From contig NZ_FTNY01000004.1 in assembly GCF_900156575.1 (NCBI RefSeq), forward strand, positions 1 to 64,000: a stretch of DNA of 64,000 nucleotides, read 5' to 3'. This DNA comes from Chryseobacterium shigense. Lineage in GTDB: Bacteria; Bacteroidota; Bacteroidia; Flavobacteriales; Weeksellaceae. Below are positions 54,252-63,944 of the stretch, one piece after another (the first letter of the stretch is position 1; every line of letters begins with the position of its first letter). The notes below the pieces were generated by a model. It was not told the DNA's origin. It did no database searches and worked only from the letters and a program-made list of their open reading frames with translations. The position numbers were made by a program, and so were the translations under genes.

Positions 54252-57200
54252 ATGATCCACAACTATCTCTTAAAAGGATCTGTCATTGCCGCATTCTTCC
54301 TTCAGGGCGGACTTTTCGGACAGACCCTTATCCATTACTGGAATTTCAACAATAATGCATCTGCAGCAGCCATTACAGCGCCTTCTTTCTCTTTAACCGG
54401 CGGATCTCTTGCTGCCGTGGCTGGAGGAACCAGCGAAATAGATTTTGCCGGAGGAACGGGGCAAAATTTTAGTGATGCTAATTTAAATACAAGAAACAAT
54501 GATCCATCCGGAACTCATTTAAGATTCAACACTCCTATTGGCGGAGCATTACAGTTTAATCTCCCTACGACAGGGTATCAAAATGCTGTTGTAAAATTTA
54601 CGACAAGAAGATCGGGACAGGGCGCAGGAACCCAGGTTTGGTCTTATTCAACCGATGGAACAACTTTTATTCCGTACCAAAATGTCAATCCGCAGGATGC
54701 CAATCCTCAACTGATCACGTTTAATTTTTCTGCAGTTTCCGGAGTTTCCAATAACCCGAATTTCAAATTAAAAGTAGAATTCACTGCTACAGGTGGCGGG
54801 ACGGGAGGTAATAACCGTTTCGATAATTTTACAATGGATGCCACGGCATCCGGAGGTGTTGATACAACTCCCCCTACCACCACTTATCTTCCCGCTCACA
54901 ACACAAATAATGCTTCTACTTCTGTACAGCCCACTATTTCTTTTAATGAAAATGTAAAACTTACAGACAATTCCGCGATCAACGATTCTAATGCACAAAA
55001 CCTTGTAGAATTCCGTACTGGAAATGCTTCAGGTACTCCCGTTCCCTTTACAACTACTTTTAACAATAATAAGATCACCGTGATTCCGGGAGCTCCCCTC
55101 ACTCCAGGACAGACGTATTATCTTTCCCTTAAACCTAATACGGTTGAAGACTTCAATGATAATGGGGTTACAACAGTAACATCAAGTTCTTTCACAACAG
55201 CGGGGACTACAGTTTCTCTGGATAAAAACTTCATTAAAGTCAATGAAAATGCCGGAACTCTGGCATTCAAGATTAATGTTTCCAATCCTTCTGCGGCTAC
55301 TGTCAATCTTGTGGTAAAACCAGCCCCGTTCAGTACTGCCGATAGCAATGATTTTACATTGGTCAATCAAACGATCAATATTATTCCTTCTACAACCACC
55401 TATACCGTCAATATCCCAATCATTGATGATACCCTCGAAGAGCAGCAGGCAGAATATTTCGTGGTAAGTTTGGAAAATCCTACGGGAACGACTATTTCAG
55501 GAGATCATACGGCAACGGTTTATATTGTGGATAATGATCAACCTGCACCGGTTCCTTCCGGACAGATCCAGCTGAACTACATCGGAAGCTTTGACCCTTC
55601 CGGAAATAATAACAGTTCTACAGAAATTGTAGTTCATGATCCTGCTACCCAAAAACTGTTCACCATCAGTTCGATTACCGATGTTTTTGATATTATTGAC
55701 TTCAGCACTCCCACTGCTCTATCGGTGGTTAAAACCGTAAATATGGCGCCATACGGTGGAATCACCAGCATTGCAGTTAAAAATGGTATCATTGCTACTG
55801 CTTCTCCGAATGCAGACCCACAGCAAAATGGCTCTGTCGTATTCTTTGATATCAACGGAAACTTTCTGAAACAGGTAACTGTGGGCGCGCTTCCTGATAT
55901 GGTGGCTTTCACTCCCGACGGAACTAAAGTGATCACAGCGAATGAAGGTGAACCGAACGATGCATATACGGTAGACCCTGAAGGAACGATCAGTATTATT
56001 GATATTTCAGGAGGTATAGGAAATCTTACCCAAAGTAATGTCACAACTCTTAATTTTAACAGTTTCGATTCTCAAACTCCTGCTTTACTAGCAACAGGAC
56101 TAAGAAAAGTGAGAACCAATAATACGCTTTCCCAGGATCTGGAACCTGAATATATTACGGTAAGTGCGGACAGTCAGAAAGCATGGGTAACGCTTCAGGA
56201 AAACAATGGCATTGCAGAAGTTAATTTAGCTACGAAAACGATTACAAGTATCTGGGGATTAGGCAAAAAAGATATGAGTCTTCCGGGGAACGGTTTTGAC
56301 GCCTCTGATAATAATGGAGAAGTTTTAATTGCCAACTGGCCCTTGAAAACGTACTATACTCCTGATGCGGTTCAAAATTACAAAGTGGGCAATATCCATT
56401 ATATCGTAACAGCCAACGAAGGAGATGAAAAGGATCTCTCCGGTTTTAGCGAAAGAACAACTGTGGGAGCAGGAACTTATACTTTAGACCCCGTCCTGTT
56501 TCCTCAGGCATCTGTTTTAAAGGCTTCCCACAATTTAGGAAGATTCAGGGTTTCCAGTGCTACAGGAAATACGGATGCAGATTCGGATTTTGAAGAGATT
56601 TCGGCTTTAGGTGCCCGTTCATTCTCTATTTTTAATGCGGATACAAAGCAATTGGTGTATGACAGTGGTGACCAGTTTGAAAGATATATTGCAGCCAAGC
56701 ATCCACTGATCTTTAATGCAGACAATGAAGGTAATGGTGCCAAAAACCGAAGCCGCGCCAAAGGTCCTGAACCGGAAGGTGTTGCATTAGCTACGATCAA
56801 CGGGCAGACTTATGCTTTTATTACATTGGAAAGAACCGGAGGAGTAATGGTATACAATATTACTAATCCTAACCATCCTACGTTTACAGATTATAAACAT
56901 TCCCGTTCTACATCAGCTTATGGCGGTGATAATGGCCCTGAAGGCATCACTTATATCGCTCCTGGAAACACGACAACCGGAAAAGGCTATGTGATTGTTG
57001 CGAACGAAATCAGCGGAACATTATCGACGTATGAAGTGGCTTTTCCTGCTACCTTAGCAACGGGTGAAACAAAAACGGAAAAAGCTACATTCAATGTATT
57101 CCCTAATCCTGTGACAAAAGGGAATATGCTTTATTTCAACAGATCTCAGGATTATGAATTGTACGATATGTCCGGGAAGATGCTTGGAAAAGAGAAAAAT

Positions 57201-57290
57201 GCATTAATCATAGACACTTCAAAACTTTCTACAGGCGTTTATCTTTTGAAACCCTCAGAAGGGTCCATTAAAAGGGTTATTGTAAAATAG
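54252..57290 (+). CDS. secreted choice-of-anchor I protein with T9SS tail
   Basis: 1012 residues. Signal peptide (about 1-23, ending LFGQ). N-terminal beta domain (about 25-200), Ig-like SbsA/Big_5 domain (about 205-315; PPTTTYLPAHNTNNAST, TPGQTYYLSLKPNT), Calx-beta domain (about 317-432; VSLDKNFIKVNENAG, DDTLEEQQAEYFVVSL), a beta-propeller-like choice-of-anchor I domain (about 435-930; DMVAFTPDGTKVITANEGEPN, GPEPEGVAL), then the T9SS sorting tail (about 945-1012; FNVFPNPVTKGNM, YDMSGKML, STGVYLLK). It is a surface or secreted protein; catalytic role unclear. Confidence 0.88.
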   Translation: MIHNYLLKGSVIAAFFLQGGLFGQTLIHYWNFNNNASAAAITAPSFSLTGGSLAAVAGGTSEIDFAGGTGQNFSDANLNTRNNDPSGTHLRFNTPIGGALQFNLPTTGYQNAVVKFTTRRSGQGAGTQVWSYSTDGTTFIPYQNVNPQDANPQLITFNFSAVSGVSNNPNFKLKVEFTATGGGTGGNNRFDNFTMDATASGGVDTTPPTTTYLPAHNTNNASTSVQPTISFNENVKLTDNSAINDSNAQNLVEFRTGNASGTPVPFTTTFNNNKITVIPGAPLTPGQTYYLSLKPNTVEDFNDNGVTTVTSSSFTTAGTTVSLDKNFIKVNENAGTLAFKINVSNPSAATVNLVVKPAPFSTADSNDFTLVNQTINIIPSTTTYTVNIPIIDDTLEEQQAEYFVVSLENPTGTTISGDHTATVYIVDNDQPAPVPSGQIQLNYIGSFDPSGNNNSSTEIVVHDPATQKLFTISSITDVFDIIDFSTPTALSVVKTVNMAPYGGITSIAVKNGIIATASPNADPQQNGSVVFFDINGNFLKQVTVGALPDMVAFTPDGTKVITANEGEPNDAYTVDPEGTISIIDISGGIGNLTQSNVTTLNFNSFDSQTPALLATGLRKVRTNNTLSQDLEPEYITVSADSQKAWVTLQENNGIAEVNLATKTITSIWGLGKKDMSLPGNGFDASDNNGEVLIANWPLKTYYTPDAVQNYKVGNIHYIVTANEGDEKDLSGFSERTTVGAGTYTLDPVLFPQASVLKASHNLGRFRVSSATGNTDADSDFEEISALGARSFSIFNADTKQLVYDSGDQFERYIAAKHPLIFNADNEGNGAKNRSRAKGPEPEGVALATINGQTYAFITLERTGGVMVYNITNPNHPTFTDYKHSRSTSAYGGDNGPEGITYIAPGNTTTGKGYVIVANEISGTLSTYEVAFPATLATGETKTEKATFNVFPNPVTKGNMLYFNRSQDYELYDMSGKMLGKEKNALIIDTSKLSTGVYLLKPSEGSIKRVIVK

Positions 57291-57318
57291 CATATAAATA
57301 TAGTTCAGTTGATAGGGT

Positions 57319-57342
57319 GCCGGATTTTCCGGGGCTTTTTTT
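57319..57342 (+). terminator. terminator after the 54252 gene
   Basis: Stem GCCGGA/TCCGG(GG)C with a T-run at 57336-57342, 28 bases after the stop. Confidence 0.75.
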
Positions 57343-57510
57343 GATCTGCAAATTCGGTAGATTTAGGGCAGTACTAATGTCCTGAAATAATTTAAAAAGA
57401 ATCGATTTCAAAATTAACATGGATTAATCATCAAAGAAGTAAAAAATTATTTAAGACTAGTTTTAATATAATAATGAACCTTTTTGCCAACCACGGCGCA
57501 AAAATTATTT

Positions 57511-57558
57511 TAAAATAAAAAGTTCGGGGCGGAAAGCTTCGCTTTCCGCCCCGAACTT
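57511..57558 (-). terminator. GC-rich terminator of flotillin operon
   Basis: 18-base perfect arms (57520-57537 and 57541-57558; AAGTTCGGGGCGGAAAGC), 3-base loop, T-rich stretch on the minus strand. The third high-GC perfect hairpin of the window, with a different core from the two at 25 kb. Confidence 0.85.
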
Positions 57559-57575
57559 ATCTTTATACTTCAATA

Positions 57576-59144
57576 TTATGCTTTCGGAGCTTCAGTTTCC
57601 GGATTCATATCATCAAAATTCTTTTTCTCTTTCTTTTCCGGAACCATGACAATTTCTTTCTGAATTTCTTCCGGTTTCCCTTTCAAATACTCTGGTAAAT
57701 TAAGTCCGGCCATATTAAACAGATCATTCAATGGAGGGACAGATTTCATCATTCCTGAAACGAAATTAGCGGTAGAGCCGTTTCCATCCTGTCCGTTTCC
57801 GCTGTCCCAAACCGTGATTTTATCGATTTTAATATTTTTAACAGCTTCCACCTGGGTTTTAACCAATTCAGGAAGTTTTTCAATTAAAAGTAACTGGAAA
57901 GCACTGTTGGTGTCTCCCCCTGCAGCCTGTACGATTTTGTCATAGCCCTGAGCCTGTTTTGTCAGGATTTCATAAAGCCCTTTTGCTTCAGCTTCCATTT
58001 TAGCGAAAATAGCATCTGCCTCTCCTTTCGCCTGCAATCTGATTTTCTCAGCTTCTGCTTCTGCGTCAATGATGGCTTTCTGTTTGGCAATTTCTGCATG
58101 TACTACAATATTGGCCTGTTGGGTAGAACGTTCTCTTTCTCCTCTGGCCACCTCTGCTTTCTGTTCTGCAAGGTAAGATTCTTCCAAAGATCTTGCAGCC
58201 TGTACTTGTTCTGCGGCAGTTGCAATTCTCAAAGCTTCTGCTTCTTTTTCTCTTCTTTCGGCATCAGAGTTGGCAATGGTGATCTTAGCTTCATTTTCCC
58301 CTTTTACCGCGATAGAGTTGGCTAATGAGGTGGCAATTCTTGATTCTTTGGCGGCTTCTGCCTTACCGATAGATTCATCTTTTATGGCTGAAGCAATACT
58401 GATTTCTTTATCCTTTTGGGTGATCGCAATTTTTACATCCCTGTCTCTTTGGGTTTCGGCAATCTGTGTATCCTTTTCTCTGTCGGCAATTGCTTTTCCA
58501 GTTTCACCGATCTTAGTCTGTTCTGCAACGCTGATGATGGCTTCGTTAATGGCTTTTGCAGCGGCTTCTTTACCCAAAGCTTCAATATATCCGGACTCAT
58601 CTCTGATATCCGTCACGTTCACGTTGATCAGCTTTAAACCGATTTTCTTTAGCTCTGTATCTACGTTTTTAGAAATGTTGTCTAAGAATTTATCTCTGTC
58701 TGAGTTGATTTCCTCAATCGTCATCGTGGCAATAACCAAACGAAGCTGCCCGAAAAGGATATCTTTAGAAAGTTCCTGAATCTGTTCCTGAGCCAATCCT
58801 AGTAATCTTTCGGCAGCATTTCCCATAGAATCCGGTTCTGTAGAAATGGCTATGGTAAATCTACACGGTACATCTACACGGATATTCTGTCTTGATAAAG
58901 CATTGGTAAGATTTGCCTCAATGGAGATCGGCTTTAAATCAAGATAAGCAAAATCCTGAATAACAGGCCATACAAAAGCACCGCCTCCATGGATACATTT
59001 TGCAGAGCTTCCTCCTGTTTTTCCGTAAATAACTAAAATTTTATCCGACGGACATCTTTTGTACCTTGAAATCAAGGCCAAAAATGTGACGAATAGTACG
59101 AATACAATAACTAATGTTAAAATAAGACTTCCTGGTATTGCCAT
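57576..59144 (-). CDS. flotillin-like SPFH protein
   Basis: 522 residues. N-terminal membrane segment (5-25), SPFH/PHB domain (about 30-200; ISRYKRCPSDKILVIYGKTGG, GGGAFVWPVIQDFAYLDLKPI), a long Ala/Glu/Lys coiled coil (about 210-420, with AEREKEAEALRIATA-like repeats) and a polar C-terminus ending in a Lys/Glu-rich tail. Flotillins form membrane rafts and scaffold signalling proteins. It is the downstream partner of an NfeD protein (31-base gap), a standard arrangement. Confidence 0.9.
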   Translation of the reverse strand: MAIPGSLILTLVIVFVLFVTFLALISRYKRCPSDKILVIYGKTGGSSAKCIHGGGAFVWPVIQDFAYLDLKPISIEANLTNALSRQNIRVDVPCRFTIAISTEPDSMGNAAERLLGLAQEQIQELSKDILFGQLRLVIATMTIEEINSDRDKFLDNISKNVDTELKKIGLKLINVNVTDIRDESGYIEALGKEAAAKAINEAIISVAEQTKIGETGKAIADREKDTQIAETQRDRDVKIAITQKDKEISIASAIKDESIGKAEAAKESRIATSLANSIAVKGENEAKITIANSDAERREKEAEALRIATAAEQVQAARSLEESYLAEQKAEVARGERERSTQQANIVVHAEIAKQKAIIDAEAEAEKIRLQAKGEADAIFAKMEAEAKGLYEILTKQAQGYDKIVQAAGGDTNSAFQLLLIEKLPELVKTQVEAVKNIKIDKITVWDSGNGQDGNGSTANFVSGMMKSVPPLNDLFNMAGLNLPEYLKGKPEEIQKEIVMVPEKKEKKNFDDMNPETEAPKA

Positions 59145-59175
59145 AAATAGTTTTTATAAAATGGTTGATAATGAA

Positions 59176-59742
59176 TTAAATTTTTGAAACGACAAGAATT
59201 TTGTCATAAATGTAGGTAACCCTCACTGAATCACCGGACGAAATTTTTTCTTTTTCTTCCGTCATGGCAGGAAGTTCATGGCTGGTTCCGTTGACAGAAA
59301 TGGTAATCTTTCCTTTACCACTCATATCCGGAGGAATGGTAAGATACACTTCACCTGCTCTGCCGATAAGATTTTCCATTTTAAAGGTATTATCTTCCGT
59401 AAGTTTCATGATCTGAAGAATAAGAATAAAGAATAAGAATATAAATCCGGCTCCCACAAGCACTGCGACAAAGATCAGCAATGATCTGTTTTCTATTGAG
59501 CCGTAAAATGCCACTCCACTCCATCCAAATCCTAAAAGGAAATTGATGAGGTTTCTGAAGGAAAATAACTGAAAAGGACTGTCAGCATGACTGTCTCCAC
59601 TAAAATCAGAATGCATCACGTCTCCATGACTGCCTCCGACAAAAGTAAGAACCGTTTGAATTAAAAAAATAAAGCTGGCAGCTATAGCCGTATACCAGAA
59701 GCCTTGCTGAAGAGGTTCTAAATTTTGAAGAAATTCAAACAT
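59176..59742 (-). CDS. NfeD-like membrane protein
   Basis: 188 residues from ATG 59742 (a TTG at 59760 is unlikely). Three membrane segments (about 17-37, 67-85 and 90-112), then a small OB-fold domain (about 120-188: LIGRAGEVYLTIPPDMSGKGKITISVNG...KISSGDSVRVTYIYDKILVVSK), as in YuaF/NfeD proteins. They partner with SPFH proteins, here the following flotillin gene. Confidence 0.82.
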   Translation of the reverse strand: MFEFLQNLEPLQQGFWYTAIAASFIFLIQTVLTFVGGSHGDVMHSDFSGDSHADSPFQLFSFRNLINFLLGFGWSGVAFYGSIENRSLLIFVAVLVGAGFIFLFFILILQIMKLTEDNTFKMENLIGRAGEVYLTIPPDMSGKGKITISVNGTSHELPAMTEEKEKISSGDSVRVTYIYDKILVVSKI

Positions 59743-59757
59743 AAGATGCGTTTTTAA

Positions 59758-59765
59758 CAAATATA
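59758..59765 (-). promoter_or_regulatory. -7 box of nfeD-flotillin promoter
   Basis: TATATTTG on the minus strand, about 16 bases before the nfeD start. Confidence 0.45.
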
Positions 59766-59910
59766 ATCAAAAAAGCTCAATAAAACCAATATAAAAGACC
59801 TTTTAAAAGCAGCAAATTGTATCGTTTAATGAAAAACCAATATGTTGATCCTAAACGCTGTAAAAGCCTTTCGAATAAGCGAAATTTCTGACTTATTCAT
59901 GCTAAAATAC

Positions 59911-59940
59911 AAAAAAAGACAGGCTGAAAAACCTGTCTTT
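59911..59940 (-). terminator. terminator of apbC-nifU operon
   Basis: Stem AAAGACAGG/CCTGTCTTT with an 8-base loop and T-run on the minus strand, 23 bases after the stop of the NifU-like gene. Confidence 0.85.
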
Positions 59941-59962
59941 AAAAAATATTTCGTGTAATTTT

Positions 59963-60211
59963 TTACTCTACATTGATTACTTTTTGAATCTCCGGAGCAT
60001 GTTGTTTGATGGTATTTTCCACGCCTAGTTTCAGGGTTGAAAAATTCAGCGAACATCCGGAACAGTTACCCAAAAGTTTTACAAAAACCTGGTTATCCTT
60101 CACGTCAATAAGCTCGATATCACCTCCATCCTTATTCAGGAACGGCCTGATGCTTTCCAGAGCTTCCAATACTCTCGTTACTGTATCTTCGTGTGTTATA
60201 TTTGTTTCCAT
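59963..60211 (-). CDS. NifU-like Fe-S scaffold protein
   Basis: 82 residues, the NifU C-terminal (Nfu) domain. The Fe-S ligand pair is NCSGC (about 49-53, CxxC). Starts after THEDTVTRVLEALESIRPFLNKDGGDIELIDV, the usual conserved helix. Receives or holds iron-sulfur clusters for delivery to targets. It follows the Mrp-type carrier by 47 bases, a conserved pair. Confidence 0.92.
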   Translation of the reverse strand: METNITHEDTVTRVLEALESIRPFLNKDGGDIELIDVKDNQVFVKLLGNCSGCSLNFSTLKLGVENTIKQHAPEIQKVINVE

Positions 60212-60258
60212 ATTTTTTTAGTTCAATTCGGTTTTTTTTCAAACTTAATTGAAAATCA

Positions 60259-61368
60259 TTATTTTTTAGCTTTAGGCGAGCATCCTGCCATGGTCGAAAT
60301 CTTTACCGCTTCTGTAGGGGGAAGATTTTTATTTCTTTCCAGAAGACTTTCTACCATTTTTCTTGCGGTTTCGGTGTAGATTTCTGCAATTTTAGAACCT
60401 TCCTGAAGGGCTGCAGGTCTTCCGACGTCTCCAGCTTCTCTGATGCTTTGAATCAAAGGGATCTCTCCCAATACCGGAATTCCCAGATCTTCAGCAAGAT
60501 ACTGAGCTCCCTGCTGTCCAAAGATATAGTATTTGTTATCCGGTAATTCTTCCGGTGTAAAATACGCCATATTTTCGATTAATCCAAGAACCGGAATGTT
60601 AATACTTTCCATCTGGAACATCGCAATTCCTTTTCTTACATCTGCTAATGCTACGTGCTGAGGGGTACTTACGATCACAGCACCTGTTACAGGGACTTCC
60701 TGGATGATGGATAAGTGAATATCTCCTGTTCCCGGAGGAAGGTCGATCAATAAAAAGTCAAGTTCTCCCCAGGCTGCATCTCTGATCATTTGGTTCAGTG
60801 CTTTTGAAGCCATTGGGCCTCTCCATACAACGGCCTGATTGGCACCTGAGAAATATCCTATAGAAAGCATTTTTACCCCGTAATTTTCAACAGGCTTCAT
60901 CATACTTTTTCCGTTAACTTCTACAGAGATTGGTTTTTCACCTTCAGTATCGAACATGGTAGGAACTGATGGCCCGTAAATATCAGCATCCAGCAATCCT
61001 ACTTTGAAACCCATTTTTGCTAAAGTAACTGCCATATTTGCAGCAACCGTAGATTTTCCTACTCCTCCTTTTCCGGAAGCAATAGCAATAATATTTTGAA
61101 TTCCTGCGATCTGCTTACCTTTGATCTGGCTTAGCTGAATCTCACTGGGTTCCGGAGAAACAATTTTAAGCTTTAGATGAATATCTTCTCCAAACTCACT
61201 TGCAAAAGCCTGCTTCATCGCTGCTTCCAGCTTTTTCTTTTCGTGCATGGCAGGAGAATGGGCAGTCATGTCAATATAAACATCATTACCCATGATCTGA
61301 AAGTTATTCACCAAATCATCTACCTCTATCTCTTTAAGGAAATCTTGAACCTTTTCTTTCGTCAACAT
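60259..61368 (-). CDS. apbC: Mrp/ApbC family Fe-S cluster carrier ATPase
   Basis: 369 residues. N-terminal DUF59/MIP18 domain (about 5-85), then the Mrp P-loop ATPase (about 95-350): deviant Walker A IASGKGGVGKST, LLDADIYGPSVP, and DLPPGTGDIHLS. It carries [4Fe-4S] clusters to apo-proteins. The usual C-terminal CxxC pair is not seen, only a single Cys in MAGCSPKA near the end. In line with the nearby NifU-like gene it is an Fe-S assembly factor. Confidence 0.9.
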   Translation of the reverse strand: MLTKEKVQDFLKEIEVDDLVNNFQIMGNDVYIDMTAHSPAMHEKKKLEAAMKQAFASEFGEDIHLKLKIVSPEPSEIQLSQIKGKQIAGIQNIIAIASGKGGVGKSTVAANMAVTLAKMGFKVGLLDADIYGPSVPTMFDTEGEKPISVEVNGKSMMKPVENYGVKMLSIGYFSGANQAVVWRGPMASKALNQMIRDAAWGELDFLLIDLPPGTGDIHLSIIQEVPVTGAVIVSTPQHVALADVRKGIAMFQMESINIPVLGLIENMAYFTPEELPDNKYYIFGQQGAQYLAEDLGIPVLGEIPLIQSIREAGDVGRPAALQEGSKIAEIYTETARKMVESLLERNKNLPPTEAVKISTMAGCSPKAKK

Positions 61369-61387
61369 ACTAAATATAAATTGTTCA

Positions 61388-61395
61388 CAAATTTA
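61388..61395 (-). promoter_or_regulatory. -7 box of apbC promoter
   Basis: TAAATTTG on the minus strand, about 20 bases before the apbC start. Confidence 0.5.
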
Positions 61396-61473
61396 CGGAT
61401 TTTTTTGATAATTTAGAATCAATAAAATCTATAACCCAATGTGATAAATAACATGACATGAAGGGGTAGTTAA

Positions 61474-61550
61474 TTTAGACTTTAGGCTTTAGACTTTAGG
61501 CTTTAGGCTTTAGGCTTTAGGCTTTAGGCTTTAGGCTTTAGGCTTTAGGC
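61474..61550. repeat. heptamer tandem repeat (TTTAGGC)11
   Basis: Eleven 7-base units in an exact register: TTTAGAC, TTTAGGC, TTTAGAC, then eight TTTAGGC. The two TTTAGAC units near the left end look like the older, diverged copies. It lies 51 bases after the stop of the outer-membrane receptor and about 105 bases before the apbC start. The uniform run suits slipped-strand length change. Confidence 0.9.
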
Positions 61551-61601
61551 AAATTTCATATTTAAAATCAGAGAATATAATTTTTTTTAAAATTCCGAAA
61601 T

Positions 61602-63944
61602 TTAGTTCGCTCTGTTTTTCTCATCAAATCTCACATTCCGATTCGTCCCCTTTACCTTTTTATTCCCAAACGTGTACGTTGCGGACAATGAAAGCCTTCT
61701 GGCATCATAATAATTATTGTAGTAATGGGTACCCGTTGTATAATAGATTTCTCCACGGCTTCTCCCTTGTTTAAAGATATCTGAAACCAACAGATTCATC
61801 TGCAGAGTCTTCTCCATAAGGCTTAATTTAAGCCCGGCAGTAACAAGTCCTGTGTAATTCATATAGGAATTCCCAGAATTGGAAGGCAGCCGGAACCAAT
61901 AGTTAAAGATCATCTGTACGGTTTTGCTTTTGTTAAGCGACAGGTTATTCTGAAAATCAAAACTATAGCTATTTCCTTTTCTTGAGGCAGCATCAGTATC
62001 AAAAACTTTCGTTTCCATGTAAGACAGATCGGCAGAATAATTAGCTTCCCAGAATTTAAAGAAAGTATCAGAATAATTGACCGTGGCTCCCATACTGTTC
62101 TGGTTGTAAAAATTGGCAAAAGTACTGATCCTGTTTTCCCCCTGAAGATTCACCAACTGACCAAATGCGTCCACCGTTCGCTGGAAGTAAGCAGTGGTTG
62201 ACAGTTTTCCTTTATACACATAGGAAAGTTCAAAATTATGATTGATAGAAGGGGTCAAAAGAGGATTTCCTGTGAAATAAGAATTGATATTGATATACCA
62301 TCGGTATGGGTTGATGGCACGGAATCCGGGTCTGTTGATCCTCTTCGAATAATTTAAATTGAACGTATTATTTTCATTGCTTTTATATGTAACATAAGCT
62401 GTAGGAAAAAATTTTCCATAAGAATTTTCCGTTTGCTGTCCTGAAGTCAGGGAATTCCCGTTTATTGCAGAATACTCATATCGTATCCCTGCTTTCGCGG
62501 ACCATTTTTCATTAAACTCCTTTTCAAAGCTGAGATACGCTGCATAGTTTTTTTCATTGTAATCAAAGACATTGCTTTTTACAGGATCGGTGATAAAACT
62601 TCCATGTGTCAGATTCTGGTAAGAAATATCTGAATTGTTTTCAAAATTGGTCAGCTTAACTCCAGTTTCCATCTTGGCAAAATGGTAAGGAAGGGTAAGA
62701 TCAGCCTGCCCGGAATAAATTTTATAATCAACTGAAGAAGGCGTTCTCACAACAAAATTATTCCCCGAATTTTCCATCGTGGTAAAATCAATCATGCTCT
62801 TTGGACTATTGGAGAAGTAATTTCCTGTAATGCTCAGTTTGTGATTCTGCTTTCCGAATTTATAATCGTAGTATGCACTTATGGTCTGCTGCTGGTTTTT
62901 GGCACGGTGTTCTGCATAAGTAGACAAGGTACTTGTATACATTCCATCCTGAAAATAATTGGAAGTATTCTGTACATCCATATTGGAATGACTGAATCCA
63001 TAATCGTAAATAAATCCTACATTGGATTTGGCATTAAGTTGATAGTCAATACTCAGATTAGCCCCAAGCCCATCACCGAAATCTCTTCTGTTGTCCGAAC
63101 TTTTAAGACCGTCTGCTCCTTCTATTGTATAGTTTTCGTAGGAATGTTTTTGAGTATCATATTGTCTTAATTTCAATGATGAACGCAGTTTTTCATTCTG
63201 ATAATTGATCGTTGCGCTGTTAGAAAACCCGGTGTAGGTTTGCTGCTGAAGGCTTGTAGTTAAGCTTCCACTCCAGCCCAGATTTTGATTTTTTTTCAAA
63301 ACAATATTGATCAGTCCGCTATTTCCCTGGGCTTCATATTTTGCAGGAGGCGTGGTAATCACTTCAATCTTTTCAATATTTTCAGATCTCAGACTCTTTA
63401 GATAAGTAACAAGTTCACCTCCGGAAAGATTCAGCATTCTTTCGTTGATCATTACGGCTACTCCACTTTTTCCTGCAATCGAAATTCCTGTATGATCATC
63501 CACTTTAAGCAAAGGTGTTGTCGACAATGCTTCGGCACCATCCATTCCCTGAGAAGCAACAGAGTTGGATACATTAAAAATTAGCCGGTCCGCTTTTCTC
63601 TCAATGAGCTTTTTCCTGGCAGTAAGGGTAACACCTTCAATCTGCTTTTCCTCTTTTTTTTCAAGGAAAAAATCCTGCTTCATGTCCCCGCTTACGTTAA
63701 CCTCCGCCGTTGATATTTCTGTCCCGTCCTGAATCAGCTTTACAGTGTAGCGTCCATTTTCAGGAAGTTTTAAGGTATAATTCCCTTTTTCATCTGAAAT
63801 AGCCGCCTGCCTTGCCTGATCTTTTACCGCTATAATTTCAATAGATGAAACTGAATTTCCGGTTTGTCTTATTTTTCCTGTAATGCGTTGAGAAAAAGCA
63901 AGAATTGGCAGCAGCATGATCACAAAAAGTAATAGTTTCTTCAT
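61602..63944 (-). CDS. outer-membrane beta-barrel receptor (TonB-dependent type)
   Basis: 780 residues. Signal peptide (1-18, ending AFSQ), carboxypeptidase-regulatory-like beta-sandwich (about 20-95), plug domain (about 130-220; GMDGAEALSTTPLL, VAVMINERMLNLSG, IEVITTPPAKYEAQGNSGLINIVLKK), then a barrel of the OMP_b-brl_3 type (about 250-780), with the conserved NLNYSKRINRPGFRAINPYRWYININ block. Ends in a polar tail, not a terminal Phe. Probably transports an unknown ligand with TonB-ExbBD, or is a member of the receptor-like group without clear TonB box. Confidence 0.88.
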   Translation of the reverse strand: MKKLLLFVIMLLPILAFSQRITGKIRQTGNSVSSIEIIAVKDQARQAAISDEKGNYTLKLPENGRYTVKLIQDGTEISTAEVNVSGDMKQDFFLEKKEEKQIEGVTLTARKKLIERKADRLIFNVSNSVASQGMDGAEALSTTPLLKVDDHTGISIAGKSGVAVMINERMLNLSGGELVTYLKSLRSENIEKIEVITTPPAKYEAQGNSGLINIVLKKNQNLGWSGSLTTSLQQQTYTGFSNSATINYQNEKLRSSLKLRQYDTQKHSYENYTIEGADGLKSSDNRRDFGDGLGANLSIDYQLNAKSNVGFIYDYGFSHSNMDVQNTSNYFQDGMYTSTLSTYAEHRAKNQQQTISAYYDYKFGKQNHKLSITGNYFSNSPKSMIDFTTMENSGNNFVVRTPSSVDYKIYSGQADLTLPYHFAKMETGVKLTNFENNSDISYQNLTHGSFITDPVKSNVFDYNEKNYAAYLSFEKEFNEKWSAKAGIRYEYSAINGNSLTSGQQTENSYGKFFPTAYVTYKSNENNTFNLNYSKRINRPGFRAINPYRWYININSYFTGNPLLTPSINHNFELSYVYKGKLSTTAYFQRTVDAFGQLVNLQGENRISTFANFYNQNSMGATVNYSDTFFKFWEANYSADLSYMETKVFDTDAASRKGNSYSFDFQNNLSLNKSKTVQMIFNYWFRLPSNSGNSYMNYTGLVTAGLKLSLMEKTLQMNLLVSDIFKQGRSRGEIYYTTGTHYYNNYYDARRLSLSATYTFGNKKVKGTNRNVRFDEKNRAN

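Noticed and set aside
61474..61550. Heptamer run as a CRISPR array or telomere-type sequence
   Set aside because: Units are 7 bases with no spacers and no cas genes nearby, and the position is internal. It is a simple tandem repeat.
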